A stretch of DNA of 38,470 bases from Cloacimonetes bacterium UBA4175 (GTDB taxonomy: Bacteria > Cloacimonadota > Cloacimonadia > Cloacimonadales > Cloacimonadaceae): positions 1-38,470 of the forward strand of contig DFUX01000077.1 of NCBI GenBank assembly GCA_002379855.1. Reading direction: 5' to 3'. A model generated the notes under the pieces. The model did no database searches. It was not told where the DNA came from and worked only from the letters and a program-made list of their open reading frames with translations. Position numbers and translations under genes: made by a program. Of the stretch, positions 14,951 to 24,182 are shown one piece after another (within the stretch, counting starts at the first letter, position 1; the number at the start of each line of letters is the position of its first letter).

Positions 14951-16420
14951 TTGAAACAAATCGCCGTCATCGCCCTCACCGAGAGCGAACACGTTCAGTT
15001 GCTGCAGCTCTGGAAGTTCTTTCCCCAGCCGGAAGGAGTGGTTTTTCACCACCTCTATCCCGGCTCGGGAACCACACCAGAAAAACAGGCTGGCTTTCTC
15101 AGCTATCACCCCCTCCATGGCGATGAACGGGATCAGGTGGAAAACGCCCAAGCCTGCCTTGCCAAAAACAAGATATCCCTGCTGGTTTTCTCCGGCGCCG
15201 TTTCTTATCAGATCTGGACTTCGTGTCGGCAGGAACAGGAAATCGACATCCTGGTCCTCGGCAGGCGGGCTGTGGTCAATCTTTCCCGGGTTAGCCAGGA
15301 TTCCCTGCCCGCAGAGATCTCCCGCTTTCAGAAAAAAGCTACCACCTGCGTTTTGGGAAGCGAAGCCGCCCGTCTGGCCCCCCTTTCCGGAGTCAGGATC
15401 ATGCCGAGTTACCAATCCTGGCAGACAGCTCAGCCTCCCTCCCTGTTGCTAACCCAAAATGGAGAGCTGTGTTCGCTGATCCTCAAAGAAGAGCACGCCA
15501 ACTGCCTTATCCTGCACCCTTGGGAAGACAGCTTTTGTCTCGATCTGGGCATAGATTGTGAAAAACCTGATTTTGAAGACAGCCTCAACCGCCTCCTGGC
15601 CGCCCAGACCATCGATCCCGAGCTTATCTTGCCGGAAGCTGGCCAGGCCTACCTGTCTGCACCCCGTTCCTATTCGTTTTTTGCCAAGTATTACGACGCC
15701 TACATGTTCCACGTGAACTACGAACAATGGCTGAACATGATGCTGGTCTGGTATCGCCGTTTTACCAAAGGTCCTTTGAAAAGGATTTTGGAACTCGCCT
15801 GCGGAACGGCCAAAGCATCTGAGATCCTGGTTTGTAGAGGTTTGGAGGTGGATGCCTGCGACAGATCGCCTCACATGCTCCACGTTGCCGACGCCAAGCC
15901 CTGTAAACCGAATCTCTATTTGGCCTCGCTCACCGATCCCATTCCGGGACGCGATTACGACCTGATCTTTTGCCTTTTTGACAGTATCAACTATCTGACG
16001 CGCAAGGCGGAGATCAAGACTCTGCTCGACAACTGCGCATCCGCTCTACGCCCCGGTGGAATCTTCATCTTCGACATCTCTACCCTCATGAACAGCCTGC
16101 AAAACTTCGACGAAAGCGTGGCCTACACCAAGGTTGAGGACGGCTACATTATCCACGCTTCCGATTATGAAAGTCTTTCCAGGATGCAACTCACCCACCT
16201 CACCCTCTTCCGCAGGAACGGAAATCTCTTCTCCCGCTTCGAAGAGAGGCATCAGCAACGGGTCTATAGCTCCCGCGAACTGGTGGAGCTAATTGAAGGC
16301 TCTTCCCTCAGGCTGCGCGGTGTGTTTTCCTCAGAAAACCGCAACAACCTACTTTCCCGGCGCAACGGCCCCATCGACATGCGATACGCACGCCTCTTCT
16401 ACGTATTGCAGAAGGATTGA
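14951..16420 (+). CDS. Class I SAM-dependent methyltransferase with unassigned N-terminal half
   Basis: This 489-residue product starts most plausibly at TTG 14951, four bases after the pyrE stop; a TTG at 14906 in pyrE is the alternative. Residues from about 235 form a class I methyltransferase: FFAKYYDAYMF, motif I ILELACGTAKASEIL, the acidic VDACDRSPHML, DLIFCLFDSINYL, and LRPGGIFIFDIST. The first 230 residues are not an obvious family. N..SLLVF and DILVLGRR spacing vaguely recalls a degenerate metallo-beta-lactamase region as in ComEC, but the metal-binding histidines are absent. The target of methylation is unknown. It overlaps rnhB by one base. Confidence 0.75.
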   Translation: MKQIAVIALTESEHVQLLQLWKFFPQPEGVVFHHLYPGSGTTPEKQAGFLSYHPLHGDERDQVENAQACLAKNKISLLVFSGAVSYQIWTSCRQEQEIDILVLGRRAVVNLSRVSQDSLPAEISRFQKKATTCVLGSEAARLAPLSGVRIMPSYQSWQTAQPPSLLLTQNGELCSLILKEEHANCLILHPWEDSFCLDLGIDCEKPDFEDSLNRLLAAQTIDPELILPEAGQAYLSAPRSYSFFAKYYDAYMFHVNYEQWLNMMLVWYRRFTKGPLKRILELACGTAKASEILVCRGLEVDACDRSPHMLHVADAKPCKPNLYLASLTDPIPGRDYDLIFCLFDSINYLTRKAEIKTLLDNCASALRPGGIFIFDISTLMNSLQNFDESVAYTKVEDGYIIHASDYESLSRMQLTHLTLFRRNGNLFSRFEERHQQRVYSSRELVELIEGSSLRLRGVFSSENRNNLLSRRNGPIDMRYARLFYVLQKD

Positions 16421-17025
16421 TGACTGAGTTCTACCGTCACGACCTTGAACTGGGCGGGGCCTCTCTGATCGGGGTTGATGAAGCTGGCCGGGGAGCGCTT
16501 GCCGGACCTGTGGTGATCGCCTCCGTCAAGTTGGATTACAGCCTGTCCATCGAGGATATTGACGACAGTAAAAAGCTAAGCCCCGCCAGGCGCGAAAAGC
16601 TCTATGACCAGATCATCGCCAACGCTCTTGCCTGGAAGATCGTGGAAATCGACAACCGCTACATCGACACCCACAACATCCTGCAAGCCACTCTGGAAGG
16701 AATGCGCCAGGCTGTCTGCGCCATTGCCCAACCCACGGACCTGGCCCTCATCGATGGCAACAAAGCCCCTTCAAACCTCCCCTGCCCTCATCTCTGCGTG
16801 ATAGGGGGCGATTCTTTGCAAGCCTGCGTGGCAGCCGCTTCGATTTTATCCAAGGTACACCGCGACCGCCTGATGGACAACCTCCATCTGCTCCATCCCA
16901 ATTATGGCTTCGACCGCCACAAAGGATATGGCACCCGGCTTCACCTGCAAGCCATCCGTGAGCACGGACCCTGCCCGCTCCACCGTTTCAGCTTCAGTCC
17001 AATCAGCGAATACCGCCAGAAATAA
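16420..17025 (+). CDS. rnhB: Ribonuclease HII
   Basis: RNase HII removes ribonucleotides from RNA-DNA hybrids and misincorporated ribonucleotides. The 201-residue protein has GVDEAGRGALAGPVV at about 18-32 with the Asp-Glu pair, DDSKKLSPARREKLY, a conserved LIDGNKAP with the third acid, and DSLQACVAAASILSKVHRD with the fourth. The ATG lies in TGATG with the methyltransferase stop; a TTG one codon earlier is possible. Size is normal. It is the last gene of the plus-strand run begun at psuG. Confidence 0.95.
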   Translation: MTEFYRHDLELGGASLIGVDEAGRGALAGPVVIASVKLDYSLSIEDIDDSKKLSPARREKLYDQIIANALAWKIVEIDNRYIDTHNILQATLEGMRQAVCAIAQPTDLALIDGNKAPSNLPCPHLCVIGGDSLQACVAAASILSKVHRDRLMDNLHLLHPNYGFDRHKGYGTRLHLQAIREHGPCPLHRFSFSPISEYRQK

Positions 17026-17039
17026 GCTCCCCTTTTGTT

Positions 17040-17068
17040 TTGTCCTTAAACGCATTATATTGTCTGTG
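17040..17068 (+). promoter_or_regulatory. Putative promoter of the outer-membrane protein gene at 17095
   Basis: TTGTCC (17040-17045), 15 bases, then TGTCTGTG (17061-17068). Transcription would begin about 20 bases before the ATG. The first box is a weaker match than elsewhere. Confidence 0.35.
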
Positions 17069-17094
17069 TAAAAATATACACACAGGAGAACCAC

Positions 17095-18207
17095 ATGAGA
17101 AAACTCATCTTAATCCTGCTCACTCTCGCGGCTTTCAATGTGCTGCTGGGAGTGGATTTCAGCTTCGACGGCGAAAACCGCACCCGCGCGGCCATCTACA
17201 ACGACGACAAGGACTCACGGGGCAACCATGTGGACAACAAGCTGCTGTTGGGTATGAACAGCGACCTCACCGATGAACTCAAACTGCGTGTCAACCTGCA
17301 GTTCGGAGATGTGGTGTGGGGCGGCAATAACGGCGGAGGAATAGCTGCCGGAGTTCCTGTCAGAGCCTATGAACTCTATATCGATTACCGCATCGAAGCC
17401 ATCAAGTCCAATCTCAAAATCGGCCAACAATATTGGGCGGACCACCGCAGCCTTATGATCGACGACTCTTTTAGCGGAATCATGTTTTCCCACGACGATC
17501 TGCTGGGCTTCAATACCGATCTGGGCTGGATTTTGCAGTACGAAGGCGACCGCTACAAAGGTAACGATGTGAACACCTTCCTGCTAAGCATGCAGACTGA
17601 AAAGCCCCTCCCGCTTGGCTTGCAGGCCTTCTTCACTCTGGATAACGACGCCGATCAGAACTATCTGACCCTGCTGCCCTACCTCAATCTGGATTTCGCG
17701 CCCCTTTCCATTGACCTCACAGGCATAGTTGATCTGACCAGCGTGGATGATGATGACGACATAGATTTCGGTGCGGCCGTCAAGGGAACCGTGACCCTCG
17801 AACCGGTCGAATTCGCGGTGGATGTCCTCTACTATGCCAATGAAGATCAGGAGCTGAATTACTCCATCTCGCCTTACTATATGAATGGCCTTTATATCTT
17901 CGGCATTGGCGAGCATTTTGACGGCTATATCGGCAACGATGCCATCGACTGGTATTGGGGTCAAACTATGAATAAAGACATGTATTTGGGCTCCGTTGCC
18001 TCTATTAAAGCGAAACTGAATGACAAATTCAGCCTCTTCGGAGCGGCCGGTTTGATACTGGATACAGGCTCGGAAGTGAACGGCGGCCTGGAGATCAGCC
18101 TGATCCCGGAAAGCCTCGATTTGGCACTCTACGGAGCTTATGGAGCCCATAAAGATTACGATTATAAGAATTACCTCTTCGGCACCACGCTGAAAGCCTC
18201 TTTTTAA
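17095..18207 (+). CDS. Putative outer-membrane beta-barrel protein (porin-like)
   Basis: The 370-residue protein begins with a Sec signal peptide (MRKLILILLTLAAFNVLLG) and then alternates short amphipathic strands with turns rich in D, N and G, e.g. LKLRVNLQFGDVVWGG, LKIGQQYWADHR and FSLFGAAGLILDTG. It ends on a phenylalanine (LFGTTLKASF), a C-terminal residue favoured by barrel assembly in Gram-negatives. A VDDDDDID acidic stretch lies near residue 222. No specific family was recognised. AGGAGA precedes the ATG and a terminator follows, so it is a single-gene unit. Confidence 0.75.
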   Translation: MRKLILILLTLAAFNVLLGVDFSFDGENRTRAAIYNDDKDSRGNHVDNKLLLGMNSDLTDELKLRVNLQFGDVVWGGNNGGGIAAGVPVRAYELYIDYRIEAIKSNLKIGQQYWADHRSLMIDDSFSGIMFSHDDLLGFNTDLGWILQYEGDRYKGNDVNTFLLSMQTEKPLPLGLQAFFTLDNDADQNYLTLLPYLNLDFAPLSIDLTGIVDLTSVDDDDDIDFGAAVKGTVTLEPVEFAVDVLYYANEDQELNYSISPYYMNGLYIFGIGEHFDGYIGNDAIDWYWGQTMNKDMYLGSVASIKAKLNDKFSLFGAAGLILDTGSEVNGGLEISLIPESLDLALYGAYGAHKDYDYKNYLFGTTLKASF

Positions 18208-18229
18208 GCTTACAACCAGATAAGAGAAT

Positions 18230-18260
18230 AACCTGGATTCCTGCGGATCCAGGTTTTTTG
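18230..18260 (+). terminator. Rho-independent terminator after the outer-membrane protein gene
   Basis: AACCTGGAT (18230-18238) pairs with ATCCAGGTT (18247-18255) across an eight-base loop and runs into TTTTG. It is 23 bases beyond the stop codon and immediately before repeat copy B. Confidence 0.85.
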
Positions 18261-18274
18261 TATGAGAGTCTGTT

Positions 18275-18568
18275 CGCCCTCGCGCGCGCGAGGAGGCTAA
18301 GTCTTTGTTTTCCGTAGGTCTTCCTTAACTCGATGAGGGATGACCTAAGGATGATGGCACCAAAGCCAGGAGCAGCAAAGGAGGGAGCTATGAAGGAATA
18401 TCGTAAAGGTAAGCAATTTATATTTTATGAAGCAAGCATCACAAGCCCTCCTGACTCCCTCCTGATCTCACGTCCCATTGATCGCCCGTTGAACGCCAAG
18501 CATTATCCAGCGCGGCGATTACTCAGCGTTCAGTCAGTGATCAATCAGCGATCAAAGTATGAGGGCGG
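18275..18568 (+). repeat. Dispersed structured repeat, full copy (copy B)
   Basis: Same element as at 8412-8703: palindrome CCTCGCGCGCGCGAGG (18278-18293), GCTAAGTCTTTG, then GGTCTTCC (18317-18324) against GGATGACC (18338-18345) with one mismatch, GATGGCACCAAAGCCAG and a shared tail ending TATGAGGGCGG. Terminal CGCCCTC and GAGGGCG form a seven-base inverted pair. TTGATCGC and GCGATCAA pair within the distal half. It fills most of the convergent gap between an outer-membrane protein gene and the giant secreted protein gene. A plus-strand open frame runs through it but copy A has stops in that frame. Confidence 0.85.
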
Positions 18569-18614
18569 CTCGCCAGGAACCGCCCCCGATACTAACTGTT
18601 CAGTCGTGTAAACG

Positions 18615-21600
18615 CTATTTCATGAGGACCATCTTGAGGATGCGGGTTTTACGGGCGGTCTGGATCCTGGTGAAATAGACGCCGCTGGCCACGCTTTGCT
18701 GGGCGTCGTTTTTGCCGTTCCAGACCAGCTGGTGCGAACCTCCGCCCAGTTTCTGGTCGAGCAGGGTTTTCACTTTCTGGCCGCGGATATTGAAGACCTC
18801 CACCTTGACCGCGGCGGGAAGGGGAAGGTCGAAAGCGATGTTGACATCCGGGTTGAAGGGATTGGGCCAGGAACGCAGGTTTGCCAGAGGAGGCTGGAGG
18901 GGATCATCGGCCGCCAGTTCGTAGTTACTCACGCGGATGTAGCCCTGATAGACGCCTGGCGCGGGAGGTTGCCAGACAAAGCTTTCGCCGCAGCCCAAAT
19001 AGTAGTTTGTCCCTTCCAGGGAAAGCATGACCTGCCAACCATCCGGGATATTGAAAGGCTCAAAGCTAAAGTCCAGGGGATCTGTGTCGCTCACGCTCAG
19101 ATTGAAATCCCAAACCTTCTGTTGTTCCTCGCCGCTGAAATCCGTGCGGAAATCGCTTTGCAGAGAAGTTTCCAAGTCTGAGGGATGCGATATGGGGAAA
19201 TATACTCTGGCCAAGCCAAAAGGAGGCTGGGGACCGGCTGGCAGATCGAGCTTGAAGTCAAGATCATCGGTGGCCATAGAGCTTGCTCCCAGAAGCAGGG
19301 TGACCGCTCCGTCCGTCTCGCTGATGGTGGTTTTCAGACTCCAAAGCGGAGCTTGGGGAGTGATATCCGGCGCGGAATAATAGGGACAGAAACGGATCTG
19401 GGGATTGGCTTCAGTTCCGCCGTAATACTTGATCAGCAACGACTGGAAAGGCTTCACCCGGGTGGCGGGCGCATAGACTCCGTCATCGAACACATACACC
19501 GCGCGCGATACCAGTTTTTGCGAAAGCATCTCGCTAAAGCGGAACAGCGATCCGTTGAGCGTGAAGCTGATATCCTCGATGTCATAGGCGCAGAGATGGG
19601 GATTGGGGACGAAGTTCCAGCCTGGAACGAGAGGGAAGCTGATCTCGGTGGATTGGACTGGATTGGTGCTACTGTAGAAGCTGATATCCGGGCTCCACAC
19701 CCAATAGGCGGTGCCAAAATCGAAATCATCGCTCTGCACCCATTCGCTGGCTTGGGAATCCATATATCCCAGCGAACCTGCGCCAAACACCTCGCTGATG
19801 CTCAGATCGGTGTTCAACCAGGGATTGGAACTCATTTTCCAACCGCCATCCAGCATGGCAAGATACATCTGAGGCACCAGGGCGAAACGATAATCTGACC
19901 AGAAACGGGTGCGGATGCCATCCACAGCCACCACATCCAAGGCCAGGCGGCAGTCTTGCATCTCGTTCAGATTTGAGGGCAGGGAGAAACTGTAGTTGTA
20001 CTGGCCGGCAGGAATGAACGAATTGACAAGCAGGCTGTCTGTATCGTTGATGATGGAGAGCTGAACATGGTCAACCAGGAAGGGATATTGATAGCTCCAG
20101 TTGAAGTTGATGGTGCTCCCGCCCTGATAGATGCTGTTCGGCAGCCATCCGATGGTGGCTTTGGGCTGCAGGTTGCCCCAGAAGAGGTTCATAGTGCGCA
20201 CATTGGCATTGGTGTTGATGAACTGGTATGGCTCAGCCAGCAGATTGTGATAGGTGCCGCCATCCTGCAGATAGAGCTTCTCCGCCCGGTCAAAATCTGA
20301 ACTGGCTGTAATACTGAGGGTTCCAGTCTGATCGGAGCGTACGCGCAGAACCCAGGATTTGAGCTCACTGTCCTGATCGTATCCGCCCTTGATCTCCCTC
20401 TGAAGCTGGGTGCCGTTGTTGCCCCAATACCGCTCCCAAAAAGCTGCCCACACATATTCTGTGCCTGGATTGCTCTTGGTTACGTCCCAATATACATCCT
20501 GGGCATCCGAAGCGAAGGGATTGGCCCCGAAATTGACCGTGTCCGTGAGAGTCCCCTGCATGTTGCTCAGAGTGAGGGTGTGGATGGGCATAGGAGCCGC
20601 GCTGGCAGGATAGTTGTAATAGAATTCAAGGTTGGCCAGGTTGGTGCAGCTCACCTTGTAGGTGTAGGTGACGCCGTTATCCACATCGTTATCCCACCAT
20701 TCAAAGTTATAGGCGGTGGGGTTGGAAAGGGCTGGATTGGTCTGCCAGGAATCCACCAGCACATAGTCTTCCTCCTCAATCTTGCGATACACCGAGAAGC
20801 CATTGTTGTTGGTCTGACCGTTCACGCCCCAGTGGAGCCGGACCTCGTCATCCATGCCAAAGGCGCTGAAAGAAGTGATGTTTGCGGGGGCCAGAATAGC
20901 ACTCACCTGGTTGGTCAGTTGCGATAAATTCCCGTTTTTATCCTTGGCCCGCAATTTGAAATAGTATTGGCTGGCATTGTTCAAACCCGTCACAGCCACG
21001 CTCTGGCAGGCTTGGGAGGCCAAAACCGCCGAGTTGGTGCGGTCAAATATCTGGTAGTTGCTTTCCCCTATCGGTTCTGTGGCAAATAGGATCTGATAGC
21101 TGTCAAAATCGAAGGCGGAGCTGCGGTCCCAGCCCAGGGTGATGCTGTTGAGGGACTGGTTGACCACATGCAGGTTCTCTGGATCGGTGGGAGGCAGATT
21201 GTCGTTCATGGCAAACATATCGACCAACACCGGCTCCATGTCTTCCAGAACGCGCCGGTAATAAGCCATAAAGTTGGTGAAGAGGTTGTCCATATCCCAG
21301 ACGCCTGCGCCTTCATCCCATCCATAAAACCATTTGTAGTTATTCTCCGTTTCCTCATAACAGTTGGGCAGTTCGTCCATTTCCGCGTGAAAAAAGGGCT
21401 CATACACGTCATAATCGGTGGTTCCCGTCTGGGTGTAGATCATCTGCTGATTCTGGGTATAGGCGGGCAGATCAATATGGTCGTTCACGGGATAGTTGTG
21501 TTCTCCGTCGTCAAAGGTAAACTCATAAAGGCTGTAGTTCACGCCGTAAAAGTCGTTCAGAAAGACATCGTCGTGGATGCCCACGGTGTTTTCGGGTATC

Positions 21601-22505
21601 ATCAGATGTCGGCCGGCGTTGATCAAGTCGTTCTTTTGCAGGGAAAGATCGCGGATGGGCAGATTGGGGCAGGCTCTTGGGTTTCCGGCTGAAATCTGCA
21701 CGTTGGGATAGCCTTGATGCCTGTTCCAGTCATAGGAATGCATCTGGGCCGAAAACTCGCGCCAGGAATAATGCTCCCTCACTGCGTCAGCAAACTTGCG
21801 ATAGACTTGGTTGAAGGGATGGGCGGCACTGCGGGTGGGATCGGAAATAGATTTGGAGTTTGTATATGGTGGTATATTGCTCCATCTCACTTCCCTGCCA
21901 GCTCCGTTGATCATCAGATAAGCCGCGTTCCACAAGTTCATGGCTTCCAATCCGTAGGCTGGGGTGGGGAAGTCATCGCAGGGATGGGGTACAGTGATGA
22001 TCACTGGCCTGGTGGCCGACGGGTTGTAGATGAACAGACCCCAGCCGTAGGTAAAAGCTCCCAGCTCGTCATCATTTTCGTCCGGCGTACCATTGTCGTC
22101 ATAATAGCTCATATCGGGGATTTCGCGGATCATATAGTAGGTGCGGCCTGTGTCCGTATCATTGAATTGAACTACCTGATACGGAGACGCATTTGCATCC
22201 AGAACACCTTGGGCGCCATCATAGTCGCCCGCCACAAAGAGGTCGAGCATATTGCCCCAATAGATTATATCGGAGGCATTGGGTACGCGAAAGTTCCCAA
22301 AACCATTAGTTTGCACATCGTAAGGGGCGTAGGTGTTGTAGTTGGGACTTGCTACCCCCTCGGCCAGATGCGATATCCAGTTGTCATATTGGGCATTCGG
22401 CTCGCTTCCATATAGGAAATTGCGCAGCGAACCAGTTTCTACTATCAAAGCATGAGTGCATATAAACGACAAGCAGGCAAGCAATAGCAGAAAGATTTTT
22501 TTCAT
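18615..22505 (-). CDS. Giant secreted protein with FN3-like repeats and a C-terminal sorting domain
   Basis: From ATG 22505 (preceded by AAGGATG) this 1296-residue protein has a Sec signal peptide (MKKIFLLLLACLSFICTHA). The head (about 20-435) includes VIITVPHPCDDFPTPAYG with H174, FSAQMHSYDWNRHQG with H256 and H263, and HAEMDELP with H373. It recalls an amidohydrolase- or peptidase-like metal site but is not clearly any family. Two fibronectin type III-like modules follow (about 437-645), then beta-rich regions. The last 85 residues (NPFNPDVNIAF ... VEVFNIRGQKVKTLL ... GVYFTRIQT) are a FlgD/type IX-style sorting domain. It is probably exported to the cell surface or medium. It is a single-gene unit. 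Confidence 0.85.
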   Translation of the reverse strand: MKKIFLLLLACLSFICTHALIVETGSLRNFLYGSEPNAQYDNWISHLAEGVASPNYNTYAPYDVQTNGFGNFRVPNASDIIYWGNMLDLFVAGDYDGAQGVLDANASPYQVVQFNDTDTGRTYYMIREIPDMSYYDDNGTPDENDDELGAFTYGWGLFIYNPSATRPVIITVPHPCDDFPTPAYGLEAMNLWNAAYLMINGAGREVRWSNIPPYTNSKSISDPTRSAAHPFNQVYRKFADAVREHYSWREFSAQMHSYDWNRHQGYPNVQISAGNPRACPNLPIRDLSLQKNDLINAGRHLMIPENTVGIHDDVFLNDFYGVNYSLYEFTFDDGEHNYPVNDHIDLPAYTQNQQMIYTQTGTTDYDVYEPFFHAEMDELPNCYEETENNYKWFYGWDEGAGVWDMDNLFTNFMAYYRRVLEDMEPVLVDMFAMNDNLPPTDPENLHVVNQSLNSITLGWDRSSAFDFDSYQILFATEPIGESNYQIFDRTNSAVLASQACQSVAVTGLNNASQYYFKLRAKDKNGNLSQLTNQVSAILAPANITSFSAFGMDDEVRLHWGVNGQTNNNGFSVYRKIEEEDYVLVDSWQTNPALSNPTAYNFEWWDNDVDNGVTYTYKVSCTNLANLEFYYNYPASAAPMPIHTLTLSNMQGTLTDTVNFGANPFASDAQDVYWDVTKSNPGTEYVWAAFWERYWGNNGTQLQREIKGGYDQDSELKSWVLRVRSDQTGTLSITASSDFDRAEKLYLQDGGTYHNLLAEPYQFINTNANVRTMNLFWGNLQPKATIGWLPNSIYQGGSTINFNWSYQYPFLVDHVQLSIINDTDSLLVNSFIPAGQYNYSFSLPSNLNEMQDCRLALDVVAVDGIRTRFWSDYRFALVPQMYLAMLDGGWKMSSNPWLNTDLSISEVFGAGSLGYMDSQASEWVQSDDFDFGTAYWVWSPDISFYSSTNPVQSTEISFPLVPGWNFVPNPHLCAYDIEDISFTLNGSLFRFSEMLSQKLVSRAVYVFDDGVYAPATRVKPFQSLLIKYYGGTEANPQIRFCPYYSAPDITPQAPLWSLKTTISETDGAVTLLLGASSMATDDLDFKLDLPAGPQPPFGLARVYFPISHPSDLETSLQSDFRTDFSGEEQQKVWDFNLSVSDTDPLDFSFEPFNIPDGWQVMLSLEGTNYYLGCGESFVWQPPAPGVYQGYIRVSNYELAADDPLQPPLANLRSWPNPFNPDVNIAFDLPLPAAVKVEVFNIRGQKVKTLLDQKLGGGSHQLVWNGKNDAQQSVASGVYFTRIQTARKTRILKMVLMK

Positions 22506-22542
22506 TGTGGCATCCTTTCTGGGTTCCATTTTTTCTTTTTTG

Positions 22543-22572
22543 CAAATGAACTCCGGCAAGGGATCGAGTCAA
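22543..22572 (-). promoter_or_regulatory. Putative promoter of the giant secreted protein gene
   Basis: On the minus strand TTGACT (22572-22567) is followed by TTCATTTG (22550-22543), one base further away than in the standard register of the pattern. It is 38 bases from the ATG. Confidence 0.45.
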
Positions 22573-22673
22573 GACTTTTCTTGAGCGGCAGCTTTTCAGC
22601 CCGGAAACGGTATTCCTCCAACACCCGCTTTGAACCCGTAAAAAGATCAAAACAGCTTTAGCGGGTAAAGTGC

Positions 22674-22702
22674 TTGACAGTTTGCAGAGAACGCATTTTT
22701 TG
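22674..22702 (+). promoter_or_regulatory. Putative promoter of guaB
   Basis: TTGACA (22674-22679), 15 bases, then ATTTTTTG (22695-22702). Transcription would begin near 22709, giving a short leader with GGAG (22712-22715) before ATG 22722. Confidence 0.5.
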
Positions 22703-22721
22703 GGGAGATATGGAGTGTCCG

Positions 22722-24182
22722 ATGAAAAAAAATATCCGTAAAACCTATACTTTTGACGATGTGCTGTTGGTGCCCCAACAATCAAAAATCCTGCCTTCAT
22801 CAGTGTCTCTGGAGACAAGGATCTCCCGCCGCATAACGCTCAAGATTCCGCTGCTCAGTTCCGCGATGGATACCGTCACCGAATCTTCACTGGCGATTGC
22901 CATAGCCAGGGAGGGCGGCATCGGCATTATCCACAAGAATCTGAGCATCGCCGAACAGGCACAGCAGGTGCATTTGGTAAAACGGGCTGAAAGCGGCATT
23001 GTGACCAATCCCTATACCATATCCCCCACCGATACCCTGGCCAAGGTGCTCGAGCTGAAGGACGATAAAAAGGTGGGGGGCTTCCCGGTGGTGGAAAATG
23101 GGAAGCTGGTAGGCATCCTGACCAATCGCGACATCCGCTTCGAGACCAACACAAAAAGACAGGTGCATGAGCTGATGACACCGGCTGAACGTCTGGTAAC
23201 AGCGCCTTTGGGAGTGAGCGCGGAGGACGCGATCCAACTGCTGCAGAAGAACAGGATTGAAAAACTGCTGATCGTGAATGAAGATTTCAGTCTGGCGGGA
23301 ATGCTGACAGTGAGGGACATTCTGAAGCGGATCAACCATCCCAACGCCGTTCAGGACAGCAAAAATCGCCTTTTGGTGGGAGCAGCCGTGGGAGCCTCCG
23401 GAGACTTTTTAGAACGAGCCCAGGAACTGACAAAAATGGGAGCGGACATCCTGGTGATCGACACCGCCCACGGACACCACAGCAACATCTCCAAAGCCAT
23501 TGGGAAAATCAAGGCCACTCTGGATGTGGATGTGATCGCGGGCAATGTGGCCACCTCCAAGGCAACTCAATATCTGATAGATTGCGGTGCGGACGCCGTT
23601 AAAGTGGGCATCGGGCCAGGCTCCATCTGCACTACCAGGGTGATTGCCGGCATCGGAGTGCCCCAGCTCAGCGCCATCATGGATTGCGCCGAAACTGCCG
23701 CCAAAGCAGACATTCCTATAATCGCCGACGGAGGGATCAAGTATTCCGGCGACTTGGTGAAAGCCCTTGCCGGGGGTGCCAGTGCTGCGATGATCGGCTC
23801 GCTCTTTGCCGGCACCGACGAAAGCCCGGGAGAATATATCATTTATAACGGACGCAGATTCAAAAGCTACCGGGGCATGGGCTCCATTGGCGCCATGAAA
23901 CTGGGCAGCCGGGAACGATATTTTCAGGAAGGGCGGGAAGACAACAAGCTGGTTGCCGAGGGAATCGAGGGTATGGTGCCTTACAAAGGGCCGCTGAAAG
24001 ACTTTATCTACCAACTGGTGGGTGGACTCCGCTCCGGTATGGGTTATTGCGGAGCCAAAGACCTGGCAACCCTGCGCAACAATGCGGAGTTTATTGAGAT
24101 CAGCGGCGCGGGTCTCAAAGAATCGCATCCCCACGACATCCTCATCACCAAGGAAACACCCAATTACAACAGCAGTGAATGA
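22722..24182 (+). CDS. guaB: Inosine-5'-monophosphate dehydrogenase
   Basis: GuaB oxidises IMP to XMP with NAD, committing purines to GMP. The 486-residue product has YTFDDVLLVPQQSKILP at the N-terminus, two CBS domains (about 90-210; PYTISPTDTLAKVLEL and MTPAERLVTAPLGVSAEDA), and the catalytic loop GIGPGSICTTRVIAGIG with the nucleophilic cysteine. ADGGIKYSGDLVKALAGGA follows. I chose ATG 22722 because GGAG lies six bases before it and the length then matches the family; ATG 22710 would be nearly leaderless, and TTG 22674 is in the promoter. It overlaps xerD by eight bases. Confidence 0.95.
   Translation: MKKNIRKTYTFDDVLLVPQQSKILPSSVSLETRISRRITLKIPLLSSAMDTVTESSLAIAIAREGGIGIIHKNLSIAEQAQQVHLVKRAESGIVTNPYTISPTDTLAKVLELKDDKKVGGFPVVENGKLVGILTNRDIRFETNTKRQVHELMTPAERLVTAPLGVSAEDAIQLLQKNRIEKLLIVNEDFSLAGMLTVRDILKRINHPNAVQDSKNRLLVGAAVGASGDFLERAQELTKMGADILVIDTAHGHHSNISKAIGKIKATLDVDVIAGNVATSKATQYLIDCGADAVKVGIGPGSICTTRVIAGIGVPQLSAIMDCAETAAKADIPIIADGGIKYSGDLVKALAGGASAAMIGSLFAGTDESPGEYIIYNGRRFKSYRGMGSIGAMKLGSRERYFQEGREDNKLVAEGIEGMVPYKGPLKDFIYQLVGGLRSGMGYCGAKDLATLRNNAEFIEISGAGLKESHPHDILITKETPNYNSSE

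Noticed and set aside
18333..18611. 92-codon open frame over repeat copy B as a gene
   Set aside because: It lies within a repeat whose other full copy has in-frame stops, has no recognisable domain and runs into unique sequence at its end.
19185..19898. Long plus-strand frames opposite the giant secreted protein gene (also at 20580, 21168 and 21714)
   Set aside because: They are shadows of a well-supported coding strand with signal peptide and known C-terminal domain; none has recognisable motifs.
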